The translations under genes were made by a program, and so were the position numbers. Under the pieces are notes generated by a model. The model searched no databases and was not told where the DNA came from. It saw only the letters and a list, made by a program, of their open reading frames with translations. A stretch of 64,000 bases of DNA from HLUCCA09 sp965277275 (GTDB lineage: Bacteria > Pseudomonadota > Alphaproteobacteria > Rhodobacterales > Rhodobacteraceae), in the NCBI GenBank assembly GCA_965277275.1, contig CBDICG010000002.1, positions 1,178,001 to 1,242,000 on the forward strand. The letters run 5' to 3'. This document shows, piece after piece, positions 1-9,244 of this stretch (position 1 is the first letter of the stretch; each line of letters starts with the position of its first letter).

Positions 1-1072
<1,072 letters not shown>

Positions 1073-1166
1073 GAGGCACTCCTTCACTCGGCTCTGGAAG
1101 GGCATCTAGCGCGCGTATGTGGGGCGCGCAATCGCGCAACATCGAAGCGCGCGCTCTGACGAGGGT

Positions 1167-1670
1167 TCAACCTCTAGCGAAGACCGATTGCAGATCGCCG
1201 TAGATCGGGAAGACGGGCCATGCCTGCTCGCGCCTCCCGGGTTCGTAGTCGAGGAGCAGCGAAGTCGTCCCGAAATTGGGGTGGGCGTCGAACCACAGGT
1301 CACCGAGCCATTGCTCCACATCGACAGATCGCAACCATGGCTCTCCGGTGAAGATCACGAGCACATCTACGAAGATGCCGCGCCTTTGGTAGGCTTCCCC
1401 TTTTCTCCCGACTATAGATCTGATCTTCTTGGCGCGCCGCTCGGCGCTCCACTGTGACTCTTCGAACAATTTGCCCCGGTATGGCGGCGCGCCACGACCG
1501 GCGCGCGCCTTGTGATCAGGATCCACCACTTGGGTGAGCTCGACGGCGACACTGCCGTGCGGCATCTCGAAGTAGAAATCCGGCGGATCGCTTGGGTTTT
1601 GAATGGGCTCAGGAGTCTCTATCCGCATGAACGTTGCAACGGACCTGCGCCACTCTTGGACGGTGCTCAA
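1167..1670 (-). CDS. Hypothetical protein with possible nuclease-like motif; 5' end uncertain
   Basis: I do not recognise the family. From the in-frame TTG at 1670 it encodes 167 residues, but protein-like sequence continues upstream in the same frame to about 1787 without any ATG, GTG or TTG. The residues PPDFYFEMPHGSVAVELTQV resemble the D...E-x-T core of PD-(D/E)xK-like nucleases, which is only a suggestion. No signal peptide or membrane segment is seen. It sits alone between ettA and the DUF3500 gene, all on the minus strand. The TTG has no ribosome-binding site, so the annotated start is probably wrong or the gene is damaged. Confidence 0.55.
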   Translation of the reverse strand: MSTVQEWRRSVATFMRIETPEPIQNPSDPPDFYFEMPHGSVAVELTQVVDPDHKARAGRGAPPYRGKLFEESQWSAERRAKKIRSIVGRKGEAYQRRGIFVDVLVIFTGEPWLRSVDVEQWLGDLWFDAHPNFGTTSLLLDYEPGRREQAWPVFPIYGDLQSVFARG

Positions 1671-1889
1671 CTCGACAATCCGCTTGTCCTCGCCCGTGCG
1701 GGAGTTGAAGCCGTCGGCGTAGCCGTTGCTCCGGTTCCAGAGGTCGATCCAGTAGCGGATAGAACCATTTCCATTTTGGTCTTTGATGCTGGTTCTCCTG
1801 GGCTGGCAGCGCCTCGGGAACGGTAGCTTCCAGTCCCCTACATGGGCAAAACGCGAGCCACCCGGGTCAACCCCATCGGCGTCGTGCGG

Positions 1890-2906
1890 TCAAAGCCGGT
1901 GCCGACCGAGCGTGCGCTCCACATCCTGGTAGACCGCGTGCAGGTGCTGGGGCTGGTTTCGCAGCGTCGCGAACTCGATCAGGAACGTGTCGCTGTGCAG
2001 GCGGTAGTAGATCGAGCCGGAAAGGTCTGCGCCGGCCCAGATGAACCGAGTGCTGTCGATCCCGGCCTCTGTCCGTTGCCGGACGGAGGCACCCAGCGTT
2101 CCGGCATAGGGCTCCCACGTATAGACTTCGATCAGGCGCAGCGTGAGATCGCGCTGGGTCGCCGTCATCTCTGCGAGGGGAAGGCCGCGCGTATCGCCGT
2201 CGTAGCGGGTTTCGCGACCGTTCGTTGTCAGGATGTTGCCCGGGGAGTTCGGATTCACCAGCGCGAGGCCACGCTGTGCGTCCGTCAGGTCGGTGAAGAG
2301 CGTGCGCGCCAGCGCCTCCTCCTCGGTGAGCACGACAAGCCCCTCGTGCGGCCCGGAAGGGACGGTGTTGGGCTCGGAGGAAAAGGCAGAGGGTGTCACG
2401 GACACGATCTCGTCGCCCACCAGCGTGAATGACAGCGAGAGGTGGTGCCCCTCCCAGCGCCACGCCCACGGCGCGTCAGCCGAGGGTGTGCCGAAGATCA
2501 TCACCGAGAAACGCTCGCGGTTTCGATCCGCCGCGCCCTTGCCCCACTCGTCGCGCAGGATGTCCTGCTGCAACATGATGTGCTCGGCCTTTTCGATACC
2601 GCGCGCGGACAGGCCGGTCGCGAGAAGAGCGAGCGCCGCATCCTTCTGGGCCGGTGACATCTGCTCGAGCGCAAGCCCCGGCGCACGCCTCGAACCAAGC
2701 ATGAAGCTCCAGGCGATACGCGTCGGGTCATCGAGATCGAACCGGGCAGCCTGCGCCTGCGGTGCCTCAAGTGTCGACAGGAAGGCCGATGCCCGGGCGC
2801 GCATGTCTCCGCCCGGGCTTTGCTGGGCGCGACCCGGCCCTGAGAGAGCAGGGACGAGCCCCGCTGCAGCCGTGGCTGCGATCATGGTGCGACGGGACAA
2901 GGACAT
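1890..2906 (-). CDS. DUF3500 domain-containing exported protein
   Basis: A 338-residue protein. The N-terminus has a twin-arginine signal (SLSRRTMIAATAAAGLVPAL) followed by an AQQ cleavage-like site, so it should be folded in the cytoplasm and exported by Tat. The body matches the DUF3500 family, with features such as the DEWGK-to-NRERF stretch, WAWRWEGHHLSLSF and the C-terminal HSDTFLIEFATLRNQPQHLH. The function of the family is not established; many members are small-molecule-handling or extracellular proteins. ATG at 2906 is preceded by AGGAG. It reads alone, with a + strand terminator-like hairpin on its 5' side. Confidence 0.85.
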   Translation of the reverse strand: MSLSRRTMIAATAAAGLVPALSGPGRAQQSPGGDMRARASAFLSTLEAPQAQAARFDLDDPTRIAWSFMLGSRRAPGLALEQMSPAQKDAALALLATGLSARGIEKAEHIMLQQDILRDEWGKGAADRNRERFSVMIFGTPSADAPWAWRWEGHHLSLSFTLVGDEIVSVTPSAFSSEPNTVPSGPHEGLVVLTEEEALARTLFTDLTDAQRGLALVNPNSPGNILTTNGRETRYDGDTRGLPLAEMTATQRDLTLRLIEVYTWEPYAGTLGASVRQRTEAGIDSTRFIWAGADLSGSIYYRLHSDTFLIEFATLRNQPQHLHAVYQDVERTLGRHRL

Positions 2907-3001
2907 GGCGAAGATCTCCTGTTGATGTCCCTGATGTACCTGCTTCGTGTGGAGCGCGAAACAATCTCGAACCGGTTCACATCCGCTTGAGTCCGCCTCT
3001 T

Positions 3002-3034
3002 GCTACCGTTGCGTCATTTGACGGTAGCTTTTTT
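3002..3034 (+). terminator. Intrinsic terminator (hairpin plus T6)
   Basis: GCTACCGT (3002-3009) pairs with ACGGTAGC (3021-3028) across an 11-base loop, and six T follow at 3029-3034. It is a terminator only when read on the + strand, yet no + strand gene lies upstream, because the DUF3500 gene is on the other strand. Confidence 0.65.
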
Positions 3035-3093
3035 GGCGGCTTTCCGCTAAGAGCCCCCGCACGGACCCGTCGCAGAACACAGGAGGACGGTGC

Positions 3094-3165
3094 ATGACGA
3101 CCCATCGCTATCACCTTTCCTGGCATCTCGGCCGCGTCTTTACGATGGAGCGCGCGTCGGCCTAG
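3094..3165 (+). CDS. Possible micro-ORF of 23 codons with strong ribosome-binding site
   Basis: ATG at 3094 follows AGGAGG with a 7-base spacer, an excellent Shine-Dalgarno match, and encodes MTTHRYHLSWHLGRVFTMER plus three residues before TAG. No homologous family is recognised. It lies 60 bases after a + strand intrinsic terminator and about 140 bases before the small DUF1127-like gene. It could be a leader peptide or an independent microprotein; the sequence alone does not prove translation. Confidence 0.35.
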   Translation: MTTHRYHLSWHLGRVFTMERASA

Positions 3166-3307
3166 CCCACCCGCTCCCGCCGCGGCTCTGCCGCACCCCC
3201 TCACCATAGCTTCTGATCAGCGCTTTCATCCATAACGGGTGTTTTACGTGCGCTCAGGGCTCTTCCAACCCCAAGGAGCCAGTCCGCGCTGTGCGGCTGG
3301 GATACAC

Positions 3308-3535
3308 ATGATCCATGTCCTGAAAACCTCGGCGCCTGTGAGCGTCTCCGACCAACTCTACGACATCCTGCGGGCCCATGGCGCCCGCGCAGTGCTGCTG
3401 GCGCTGGCCCAAGCCCTGATCCGCCAGCGGCGCGAGAGCCTAGCGGGGATCACCGGTGTACCGCCCAATCTGCGGCGGGACATCGGGCTGCCACCCGAGG
3501 CCACCGGCCCAGTCACGTGGTACCGCTACAAATGA
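3308..3535 (+). CDS. Small DUF1127-like protein
   Basis: A 75-residue basic protein with an internal helix rich in Ala, Leu and Arg and a C-terminal PNLRRDIGLPP that resembles the LRRDIGL motif of DUF1127 proteins. Alphaproteobacterial DUF1127 proteins are often stress-induced, and some bind RNA (CcaF1 in Rhodobacter). I chose ATG at 3308, where similarity begins; an upstream in-frame GTG-type extension to 3239 looks spurious. A perfect 9-bp hairpin follows the stop. The family assignment rests on the short motif alone. Confidence 0.6.
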   Translation: MIHVLKTSAPVSVSDQLYDILRAHGARAVLLALAQALIRQRRESLAGITGVPPNLRRDIGLPPEATGPVTWYRYK

Positions 3536-3542
3536 GGCCTTC

Positions 3543-3566
3543 CGCCCCGGTCCACGCCGGGGCGGT
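3543..3566 (+). terminator. GC-rich hairpin after the DUF1127-like gene
   Basis: CCGCCCCGG (3543-3551) pairs perfectly with CCGGGGCGG (3558-3566) around a 6-base loop, starting 7 bases after the stop codon. There is no T tract, so it may be a weak or Rho-assisted terminator or a 3'-end stabilising structure. Confidence 0.5.
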
Positions 3567-3855
3567 GTCGCCCAACAAAGGGCGGGGATCGGGCCGGTGC
3601 GCATTGTGGCAGGTGTCACGGATTTTAACGTCTTGAGGACCGCAAGGCAGTGTCAGACCGGGATGAAACCTCGTGTGCTGATGGGGTTTCCCCGGCGACC
3701 GGGATTGCCCCATGCACGATGCGCCGCGCTCTCGAGACTCGGAAAGGATGGAAAACTTGCGGCCAAGGCAGTAGCCTTTACCGAAGGGAACCCAATTGGC
3801 CCCTTATCCATCCAGACCGGTGCAAGACGGTTAGTCAGTATCAAGGAGAAGCCTC
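3567..3855. other. Non-coding stretch with nested hairpin, leader of next gene
   Basis: About 290 bases with no convincing ORF. The notable content is a nested inverted repeat: ATGGGG (3681-3686) with CCCCAT (3708-3713), enclosing CCCGG (3691-3695) with CCGGG (3699-3703). The promoter of the 3856 gene presumably lies here, but I cannot place it. No known riboswitch class is recognised. Confidence 0.4.
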
Positions 3856-4251
3856 ATGAATATCGGCGGTGTCAGCAAAATCCTGAGCAGCATTGACCCG
3901 GGAGAACTCAGCAAAGCCACCAGCGCGATGCAAAAAGAGCAAAAGCAGTTCGCAGACGGCACGAACATCGCCAAGAGCCTCGGCGCCGCGATCAAGGACC
4001 TGCAACCGCTGCTGTCCGAGCTTGCCGGTGGCCTCGGTGACGCAGCCAAGGCAGCGCAGGCAAAGGCAAAACCTTCCAAGGAAGATGCCGAAAAGATGAA
4101 GAAAGATGCCGGCAAAATGCTGGAATCTATGAAGGCCGCACAGATCAAGATGCTGGAAACGAAGATCGCCGAGGCCGAGAAGAGCCTCGCAGAGCTGCGC
4201 AAAATGCTCGACAACGCGAAGAAAACGAAGCCGAGCACCTGGTTTTCCTGA
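3856..4251 (+). CDS. Small Ala/Lys-rich, helical hypothetical protein
   Basis: A 131-residue protein with no known family. Residues from about 70 to 125 are a long charged amphipathic helix (KIAEAEKSLAELRKMLDNAK) likely to form a coiled coil; there is no signal peptide or membrane segment. ATG at 3856 follows AAGGAG with good spacing, which supports this strand over the overlapping minus-strand open frame, whose hydrophobic translation is a codon-bias shadow. A 7-bp GC hairpin follows the stop. Confidence 0.65.
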   Translation: MNIGGVSKILSSIDPGELSKATSAMQKEQKQFADGTNIAKSLGAAIKDLQPLLSELAGGLGDAAKAAQAKAKPSKEDAEKMKKDAGKMLESMKAAQIKMLETKIAEAEKSLAELRKMLDNAKKTKPSTWFS

Positions 4252-4271
4252 CGGGCGCGCCGCGGCGCCCG
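4252..4271 (+). terminator. GC hairpin after helical hypothetical gene
   Basis: CGGGCGC (4252-4258) pairs with GCGCCCG (4265-4271) immediately after the stop codon. No T run follows. The region to 4444, between two convergent genes, holds nothing else I can identify. Confidence 0.4.
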
Positions 4272-4444
4272 CTACCGCGCTCAACGCCCGCTGTGACGGG
4301 CTCCAGTGTGACGGGCATCCATGCGACAGGGCGCACCTTCGCATAGGAACGCATGGGACCGGGCAGCTTGTGAGAGGTCACATTAGGCTGGGCACCGCGG
4401 GACAGGGCCCGGTGTGAGCAGACGCGCGGCGTAAGCTGCAGGGT

Positions 4445-5108
4445 CTAGCGACGCACGCGGCGCACCAGAGCCAACCCGCCCAGCGCCGCGAGCAGCATTG
4501 GCAGGCCGGCGGGCAGCGGGATCGCCTCCGGGTGGTCGGCGACGGTGAAGCTCACGGTGATGGAGGTCGGGCTGAGGCCGGACACATTGGGCGCGAAGAC
4601 GGAGATGGCTTCGACCAGGAGGTCTGGCTGCTGTTCTGGCAGCAGGTTCCAGACGTAGGAGAGCCGATGGTGTCGATGCCGAGGCTGGCGAAGGTCGCGC
4701 CGGCGAAAGTCAGCGGGCCGGACAAGTCGGTGCCAGCTTACCCGACCGGGAGCAGAACCTCGATCCCCCTTCGTCCGTTGTGACCGCGAAGACATCGCCC
4801 GATCTGTCCGTGGCGAATGCGGCGTCGCCAGCACCGAACGAGACAGGCCCATCGAAGAGATACGAGTCCACAGCCTGCACCGTTTCCACGTTATCATCGA
4901 TTGAAAACAAGAAACCTTCACGCGGAACAATCGCGCCTCCACGCGCGAAATCGATCCCGCCGGGCTGCGCATTCGTGATGTCAAGAAATCCGCCGAGCGG
5001 GCCGACCACGCCCTCCGGCGTTTCTTCGAAGGCGAAGAGCACACCGGCTTGCGCGGCCGTCGAAAGCGACAGGGAGACAACGCCTGCCGCACACATTGTT
5101 CGAAGCAT
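4445..5108 (-). pseudogene. VPLPA-CTERM sorting-domain protein, broken by three lesions
   Basis: The 5' part (from ATG 5108) encodes a signal peptide (LRTMCAAGVVSLSLSTAAQA) and a secreted domain. The 3' part, in another frame, ends with EAIPLPAGLPMLLAALGG and the basic tail LALVRRVRR, a VPLPA-CTERM anchor normally processed by an exosortase-type enzyme. A reconstruction needs three frames: the first to about 4770, where adding one G to a G5 run restores IEVLLPVG; then an in-frame TAA at 4738-4740; then a one-base shift near 4662 that restores SYVWNLLPEQQPDL. Three lesions suggest decay rather than one sequencing error. The intact protein would be an exported surface protein of about 220 residues. 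Confidence 0.75.
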
Positions 5109-5181
5109 CAAGTGATCGCCTACGGATTAGCCCTCTGGCCCCACATCAGAATGCCAACGGGCTGCATACTACTGAACCGGA

Positions 5182-6207
5182 TCACCGGTGATCGGCCTCC
5201 GGCACCATCGCGCGCAGCCACGACCCGATGGGCGTGGCCAGCGTTCCGCGGATCTCGCCGCGAAAGGTCGGCGTCCAACTGCCGTGCTGCTGGCGTGGGC
5301 GGGGATGGATGGTGCCGCAGGTCTCGCGATCCGGCTGACCGATGACGAAGAGCACGCCAGCGACAATCTCTTCGCCGTTCTCCTCCATCAGCAGAGGCCC
5401 GCCGCTGTCGCCCGAAGCCAGCCGCTTGCCATCGCGCCGAAGGGGCGGGATGGCCACGATAACGCAGTCGTTCTCGCCCCAGTAATCCACCGGGCCGGTA
5501 CCGCGGAACGCGGACGGGGAGGGATCGTCCGGGTACCCGCCCCACCCGGCGTGGCGCAGCGTGCGGCCACGCGGCAGCGCGCCACGCGGGCCGGATTCGG
5601 TGAGCACGGGAAGGGGCACGGCTATGTCAGGGGGGACAGGGTCGTCCAGTCGCAGGAGCGCCATGTCGGCACAGCGCGGTGCCGCGTAGGCAATGGGCCG
5701 TACCTCGTGCAGCGGGGCGTCGCTGAGGTTGCCAAATTGCACCATCCGGTCGCTTGGGAACGGATACCACCGCAGCGGGTCCTCCCAGCCGTGGCCCTGC
5801 AGCTTGGCCTGCTGCGGCATGCGCGGGCAGGCTTCGCCGAGATGCGCGCTGGGTGCGGGCGTGCGCCAGTTCGGGTTGAGACAATGGCCGGCAGTCAGCA
5901 CCACGTCCGGCGCGATCAGGGTGACGGCGCACCCGATGAACACGGCGACCGCATCACGCTCCGGGCTGGAGGTATCCGGCTCGTTGGCGGCGACGGGGGT
6001 CAGGATCCCTCCGACATGGGTGGGCACCGTCGCGTGGGTGAGCGATGCGGGCGCGCCTCCGCCCGATTGGGCATCGCCCGCGCCACCGGTGATTGCCAGA
6101 GCGAGCGCACATGCCATGCCAGCCAACCCCGCTCTGGCCCGCGTGCGCTTGTTTCCGCCGCCGACGCGTGGCGCGATCCCGCGTGCGATGTGACCCAACT
6201 CTCCCAT
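5182..6207 (-). CDS. Secreted trypsin-like (S1 family) serine protease
   Basis: A chymotrypsin-fold protease with a full triad: His in VVLTAGHC, Asp in RCADMALLRLDDPV and Ser in ASGDSGGPL. Paired cysteines suit an extracytoplasmic enzyme. The N-terminus is basic, then hydrophobic (LAGMACALALAITGGAGDAQ), consistent with a signal peptide. I prefer the ATG at 6207; an in-frame TTG at 6228 would add seven residues. The gene ends 73 bases upstream of the broken VPLPA-CTERM gene on the same strand and is divergent from nadD. Its substrate is unknown. Confidence 0.85.
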   Translation of the reverse strand: MGELGHIARGIAPRVGGGNKRTRARAGLAGMACALALAITGGAGDAQSGGGAPASLTHATVPTHVGGILTPVAANEPDTSSPERDAVAVFIGCAVTLIAPDVVLTAGHCLNPNWRTPAPSAHLGEACPRMPQQAKLQGHGWEDPLRWYPFPSDRMVQFGNLSDAPLHEVRPIAYAAPRCADMALLRLDDPVPPDIAVPLPVLTESGPRGALPRGRTLRHAGWGGYPDDPSPSAFRGTGPVDYWGENDCVIVAIPPLRRDGKRLASGDSGGPLLMEENGEEIVAGVLFVIGQPDRETCGTIHPRPRQQHGSWTPTFRGEIRGTLATPIGSWLRAMVPEADHR

Positions 6208-6346
6208 AGGGCGAAGCGTATGCGGCAAGGCCCCACCCGTCCAGACTCATGGCACGCAACGCGACAGCAGGCATCGCGTTGACATGCCTGCGCTTCCGCC
6301 CCATCACGCGGCGGCAAGAGGCAGAGCAACCGGCGAGGAGTATGAC

Positions 6347-6979
6347 GTGCGGCCTTCACGCCACGGATCCGCCGCTCTCGCCAGCGCACACCTTCCGTTT
6401 GCGGGGCCAGGTCAGCGGATCGGGCTGCTTGGCGGTTCGTTCGATCCGCCGCATGAGGGTCATCTGCATATCTCGCTCGAAGCCCTCAAGCGCTTTCGGC
6501 TCGATGCGGTCTGGTGGCTCGTCAGCCCGGGCAACCCGCTCAAGGCGGTCGGCCCGGCCGCCCTGTCGCGCCGGATGACGGCAGCGCGCAGCCTTGCCGC
6601 CCACCCCCGGATCCACGCGACGGATATCGAGGCGCATATCGGAACCCGCTACACCGCGCAGACCCTGCGCTGGCTTTGCACCGTCAGGCCCCGGTGCCGC
6701 TTCGTTTGGCTGATGGGGGCCGACAACCTCGCGCAGTTCCACCTTTGGGACAATTGGCGCACGATCATGGCGACGGTTCCGATCGGGGTGCTCGCGCGGC
6801 CATCGCACCGGCTGCCCGCGCGCCGCTCCGTCGCCGCAACGCGGCTCGCGTCTGCGCGGCTGCCGGCGGCATCCGCTGGCCTGCTCGCACTCAAGACGCC
6901 GCCGGCCTGGTGCTTCGTCAACGTGCCCATGCGCGCGATCTCCTCGTCTGCGATTCGGGCCGGTGGCGCGTGGAGTTGA
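6347..6979 (+). CDS. nadD: Nicotinate-nucleotide adenylyltransferase
   Basis: Adenylates nicotinate mononucleotide to nicotinate adenine dinucleotide in NAD synthesis. The nucleotidyltransferase motif GGSFDPPHEGH lies near residue 30, WLVSPGNPLK and GADNLAQFHLWDNW follow, and the ISSSAIR motif closes the protein at about 200, the normal length for the family (210 residues). GTG at 6347 is preceded by GAGGAG with a 6-base spacer, so the longer frame open from 6284 is not used. It is usually found near rsfS and rlmH, but here it stands alone, divergent from the protease. Confidence 0.92.
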   Translation: MRPSRHGSAALASAHLPFAGPGQRIGLLGGSFDPPHEGHLHISLEALKRFRLDAVWWLVSPGNPLKAVGPAALSRRMTAARSLAAHPRIHATDIEAHIGTRYTAQTLRWLCTVRPRCRFVWLMGADNLAQFHLWDNWRTIMATVPIGVLARPSHRLPARRSVAATRLASARLPAASAGLLALKTPPAWCFVNVPMRAISSSAIRAGGAWS

Positions 6980-7206
6980 AGCAGGGCGACGCCGTTCGGC
7001 GCCCAATCGCGCCGCACTCTGCGCTTCGTCCGCCCCAAGACCGGTAAGTCAGCCCAGCCCAGCGCAGCAAGAGAGTGCGCACGGGAAAAGGTGAATGCCG
7101 ACACAATCCCGCGCCGCCGCAGGGCTGGCAAATAGCGCTTCAACATGCTCGGATACCGCAGACCACGCGTCGACCCTGCAATGACGCGCACTATAGGAGG
7201 CTTGCC

Positions 7207-7968
7207 ATGAACGTCCCCGTCTCGAACGTCACGTCGAATATCGACCATTGGGAAGAACGGCTCGACCTCGCCGCCGCATTGCGATGGGCCGCGCGGATGA
7301 ACATGCACGAGGCCGTCGCCAACCATTTCTCCCTCTCGGTCAGCGATGACGGCGCGCGGTTCCTCGTGAACCCGAACAAGAAGCATTTCTCGCGCGTGCG
7401 TGCCTCCGACCTGCTGGAGATTGACGCCAACGACCCGGAGACGCTCAATCGACCCGGCGCGCCCGATCCGACGGCGTGGGGCCTGCACGGCTCCGTCCAT
7501 CGCCACTGCCCGCACGCGCGCTGTGCCCTTCACGTGCACTCCACCTTCGCCACGGTGCTGGCCTGCCTCGAAGATCCGCGATTGCCGCCGCTCGACCAGA
7601 ACGCTTGTGCCTTCTACGGGCGGCAAGCGATCGACACGTCCTATGGCGGTCTCGCGCTGGAGGAGGAGGGCGAGCGCTGTGCAGAGCTGCTGAAGGATCC
7701 GAGGACAAGTGTCCTGATCATGGGCAATCACGGCGTTATGGTCATCGGGCAGACGGTCGCCGAAGCCTTCGACAGGCTCTATTACTTCGAGCGTGCGGCA
7801 GAGACCTATGTGCGCGCTTTGCAGACGGGCCGACCGCTCAACATCCTGTCCGACGAGATCGCCGCCAAGACGGAGGCCGAGCTGAACGATTACCCGTCCG
7901 CGGGCGAGGCGCACCTGCGAGAATTGCGCGACATTCTCGACACCGAGGGCAGCGACTACGCAACATGA
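7207..7968 (+). CDS. Class II aldolase/adducin family protein
   Basis: A 253-residue cytosolic protein of the zinc-dependent class II aldolase fold. Metal ligands are expected at the histidines of CALHVHSTFATVLA, with a further conserved IMGNHGVMVIG block. The family includes fuculose- and ribulose-phosphate aldolases and non-aldolase members, and I cannot fix the substrate. ATG at 7207 follows AGGAGG. The stop overlaps the next start by four bases, opening a three-gene translationally coupled run, with the sirtuin gene close behind. The 227 bases upstream to nadD hold no other gene. Confidence 0.88.
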   Translation: MNVPVSNVTSNIDHWEERLDLAAALRWAARMNMHEAVANHFSLSVSDDGARFLVNPNKKHFSRVRASDLLEIDANDPETLNRPGAPDPTAWGLHGSVHRHCPHARCALHVHSTFATVLACLEDPRLPPLDQNACAFYGRQAIDTSYGGLALEEEGERCAELLKDPRTSVLIMGNHGVMVIGQTVAEAFDRLYYFERAAETYVRALQTGRPLNILSDEIAAKTEAELNDYPSAGEAHLRELRDILDTEGSDYAT

Positions 7969-8387
7969 GCGCGACCGGGCTCGACCGCTTCGTCGCCGCG
8001 CAGGCCCCTGTTATCGGTGCGGTCACGGGCGAGCTGGCGAACGGACGCAAAGAGACGCACTGGATGTGGTTCGTCTTCCCGCAGATGCGTACGCTCGGCC
8101 GCTCCGACACCGCCTTGCTCTACGGCATCGAGGATCTGGCGGAGGCAAGGGCCTACGCCCGGCACCCTGTTCTCGCACCCCGGTTGCGGGCTTGCTCCGA
8201 GCTTGTCCTCTCCCACGTGGAGCAGCGCACCGCGACCGACGTCATGGGACCGGTGGATGCACAAAAGCTCCGGTCCTCGATGACGCTCTTCGCGCGCGCC
8301 GCTCCTGACGCTCCGGTGTTCGAAGCGGTGCTTGGGGCGTACTACGACGCTGCGCCCTGCACCCGTACGATGGAGCTTCTGGGATGA
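7965..8387 (+). CDS. DUF1810 family protein
   Basis: A 140-residue cytosolic protein with hallmarks of DUF1810: an early LDRFVAAQ, the HWMWFVFPQ block near residue 33, YGIEDLAEARAYARHP and the C-terminal TMELLG. The family is widespread and its biochemical role is not known to me. Start and stop both overlap the neighbours by four bases (ATGA), so it is co-translated with the aldolase and the SDR protein. Confidence 0.88.
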   Translation: MSATGLDRFVAAQAPVIGAVTGELANGRKETHWMWFVFPQMRTLGRSDTALLYGIEDLAEARAYARHPVLAPRLRACSELVLSHVEQRTATDVMGPVDAQKLRSSMTLFARAAPDAPVFEAVLGAYYDAAPCTRTMELLG

Positions 8388-9241
8388 GCGGGACACTGCT
8401 GTCACTCGGGCACGGCTATTCCGCCCGCGCCCTCGCTCGGCGACTTGGGCCGGAATGGCGGATCATCGGCACGACGCGCTCTGCCGAGAAAGCCGAAGCG
8501 CTCCGCGCCGAAGGGGTCGAGGCGCGCCTCTGGCCCGGATCGGATCTTGCAACGGAGGTCGGTGAAGCCACCCACATTCTCGCCTCTGCCGGGCCGGGTC
8601 CGGAAGGTGATCCCTTCTTTCCTGCACTTGCGGCAGCCCTTACGGATGCGAGGCCCCTCTGGGTCGGCTATCTCTCGACAACCGGGGTCTACGGAGATCA
8701 CGCAGGCGGCTGGGTTGATGAAGCAACGCCGCTTACGCCGTCCACCGAGCGCGGCAGGCGCCGTGTCGAGGCGGAAGGGCAATGGCGCGCCGCGGCGGAG
8801 GAGGGCGGCTGGCCGCTGCACATCTTCCGACTGGCCGGGATCTACGGGCCGGGGCGCGGCCCCTTCTCGAAAGTGCGCAAGGGCGAGGCACGCAGGATCA
8901 TCAAGCCCGGGCAGGTTTTTTCGCGGATCCATGTCGACGATATCGCGCAGGTCTTGGCGGCCTCCATCGCGCATCCGGCAGCCGAAACACGCGCCTACAA
9001 TCTGTGCGACGACGACCCCGCCCCGCCGCAGGATGTCCTCTCCCATGCCGCTGCGCTCCTGGGTCTGCCCCCACCCCCGGAGGTGGCCTTTGAGAGCGCC
9101 GAGATGACCCCGATGGCGCGTAGCTTTTACGCCGAGAACAAGCGCGTGCGGAACGACAGGATCAAGGACGAGCTCGGCGTCAAGCTGCTCTACCCGACGT
9201 ATCGCGAGGGCCTCGGCGCTCTTCTGGCGAGCGAGGGATAA
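8384..9241 (+). CDS. NAD-dependent epimerase/dehydratase family (YeeZ-like SDR) protein
   Basis: An extended-SDR Rossmann protein of 285 residues. The nucleotide-binding glycine loop is LSLGHGYSARALARRL at the N-terminus, followed by the active-site-region Thr/Tyr (YLSTTGVYGDHAGGW) and FRLAGIYGPGRGP. This is the YeeZ-like atypical SDR class of unknown substrate, possibly degenerate in the catalytic Lys. It overlaps DUF1810 by four bases and is followed by the sirtuin gene after 3 bases. Confidence 0.85.
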   Translation: MSGTLLSLGHGYSARALARRLGPEWRIIGTTRSAEKAEALRAEGVEARLWPGSDLATEVGEATHILASAGPGPEGDPFFPALAAALTDARPLWVGYLSTTGVYGDHAGGWVDEATPLTPSTERGRRRVEAEGQWRAAAEEGGWPLHIFRLAGIYGPGRGPFSKVRKGEARRIIKPGQVFSRIHVDDIAQVLAASIAHPAAETRAYNLCDDDPAPPQDVLSHAAALLGLPPPPEVAFESAEMTPMARSFYAENKRVRNDRIKDELGVKLLYPTYREGLGALLASEG

Positions 9242-9244
9242 ACG

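Noticed and set aside
3831..4238. Open frame on the minus strand opposite the coiled-coil gene, with a hydrophobic translation
   Set aside because: Its translation is the complement of an Ala/Lys-rich gene; the + strand has a ribosome-binding site and typical codon use.
6279..6307. TTGACA as -35 for nadD
   Set aside because: No acceptable -10 box at 16-18 bases (CATCAC at 6302); chance match likely.
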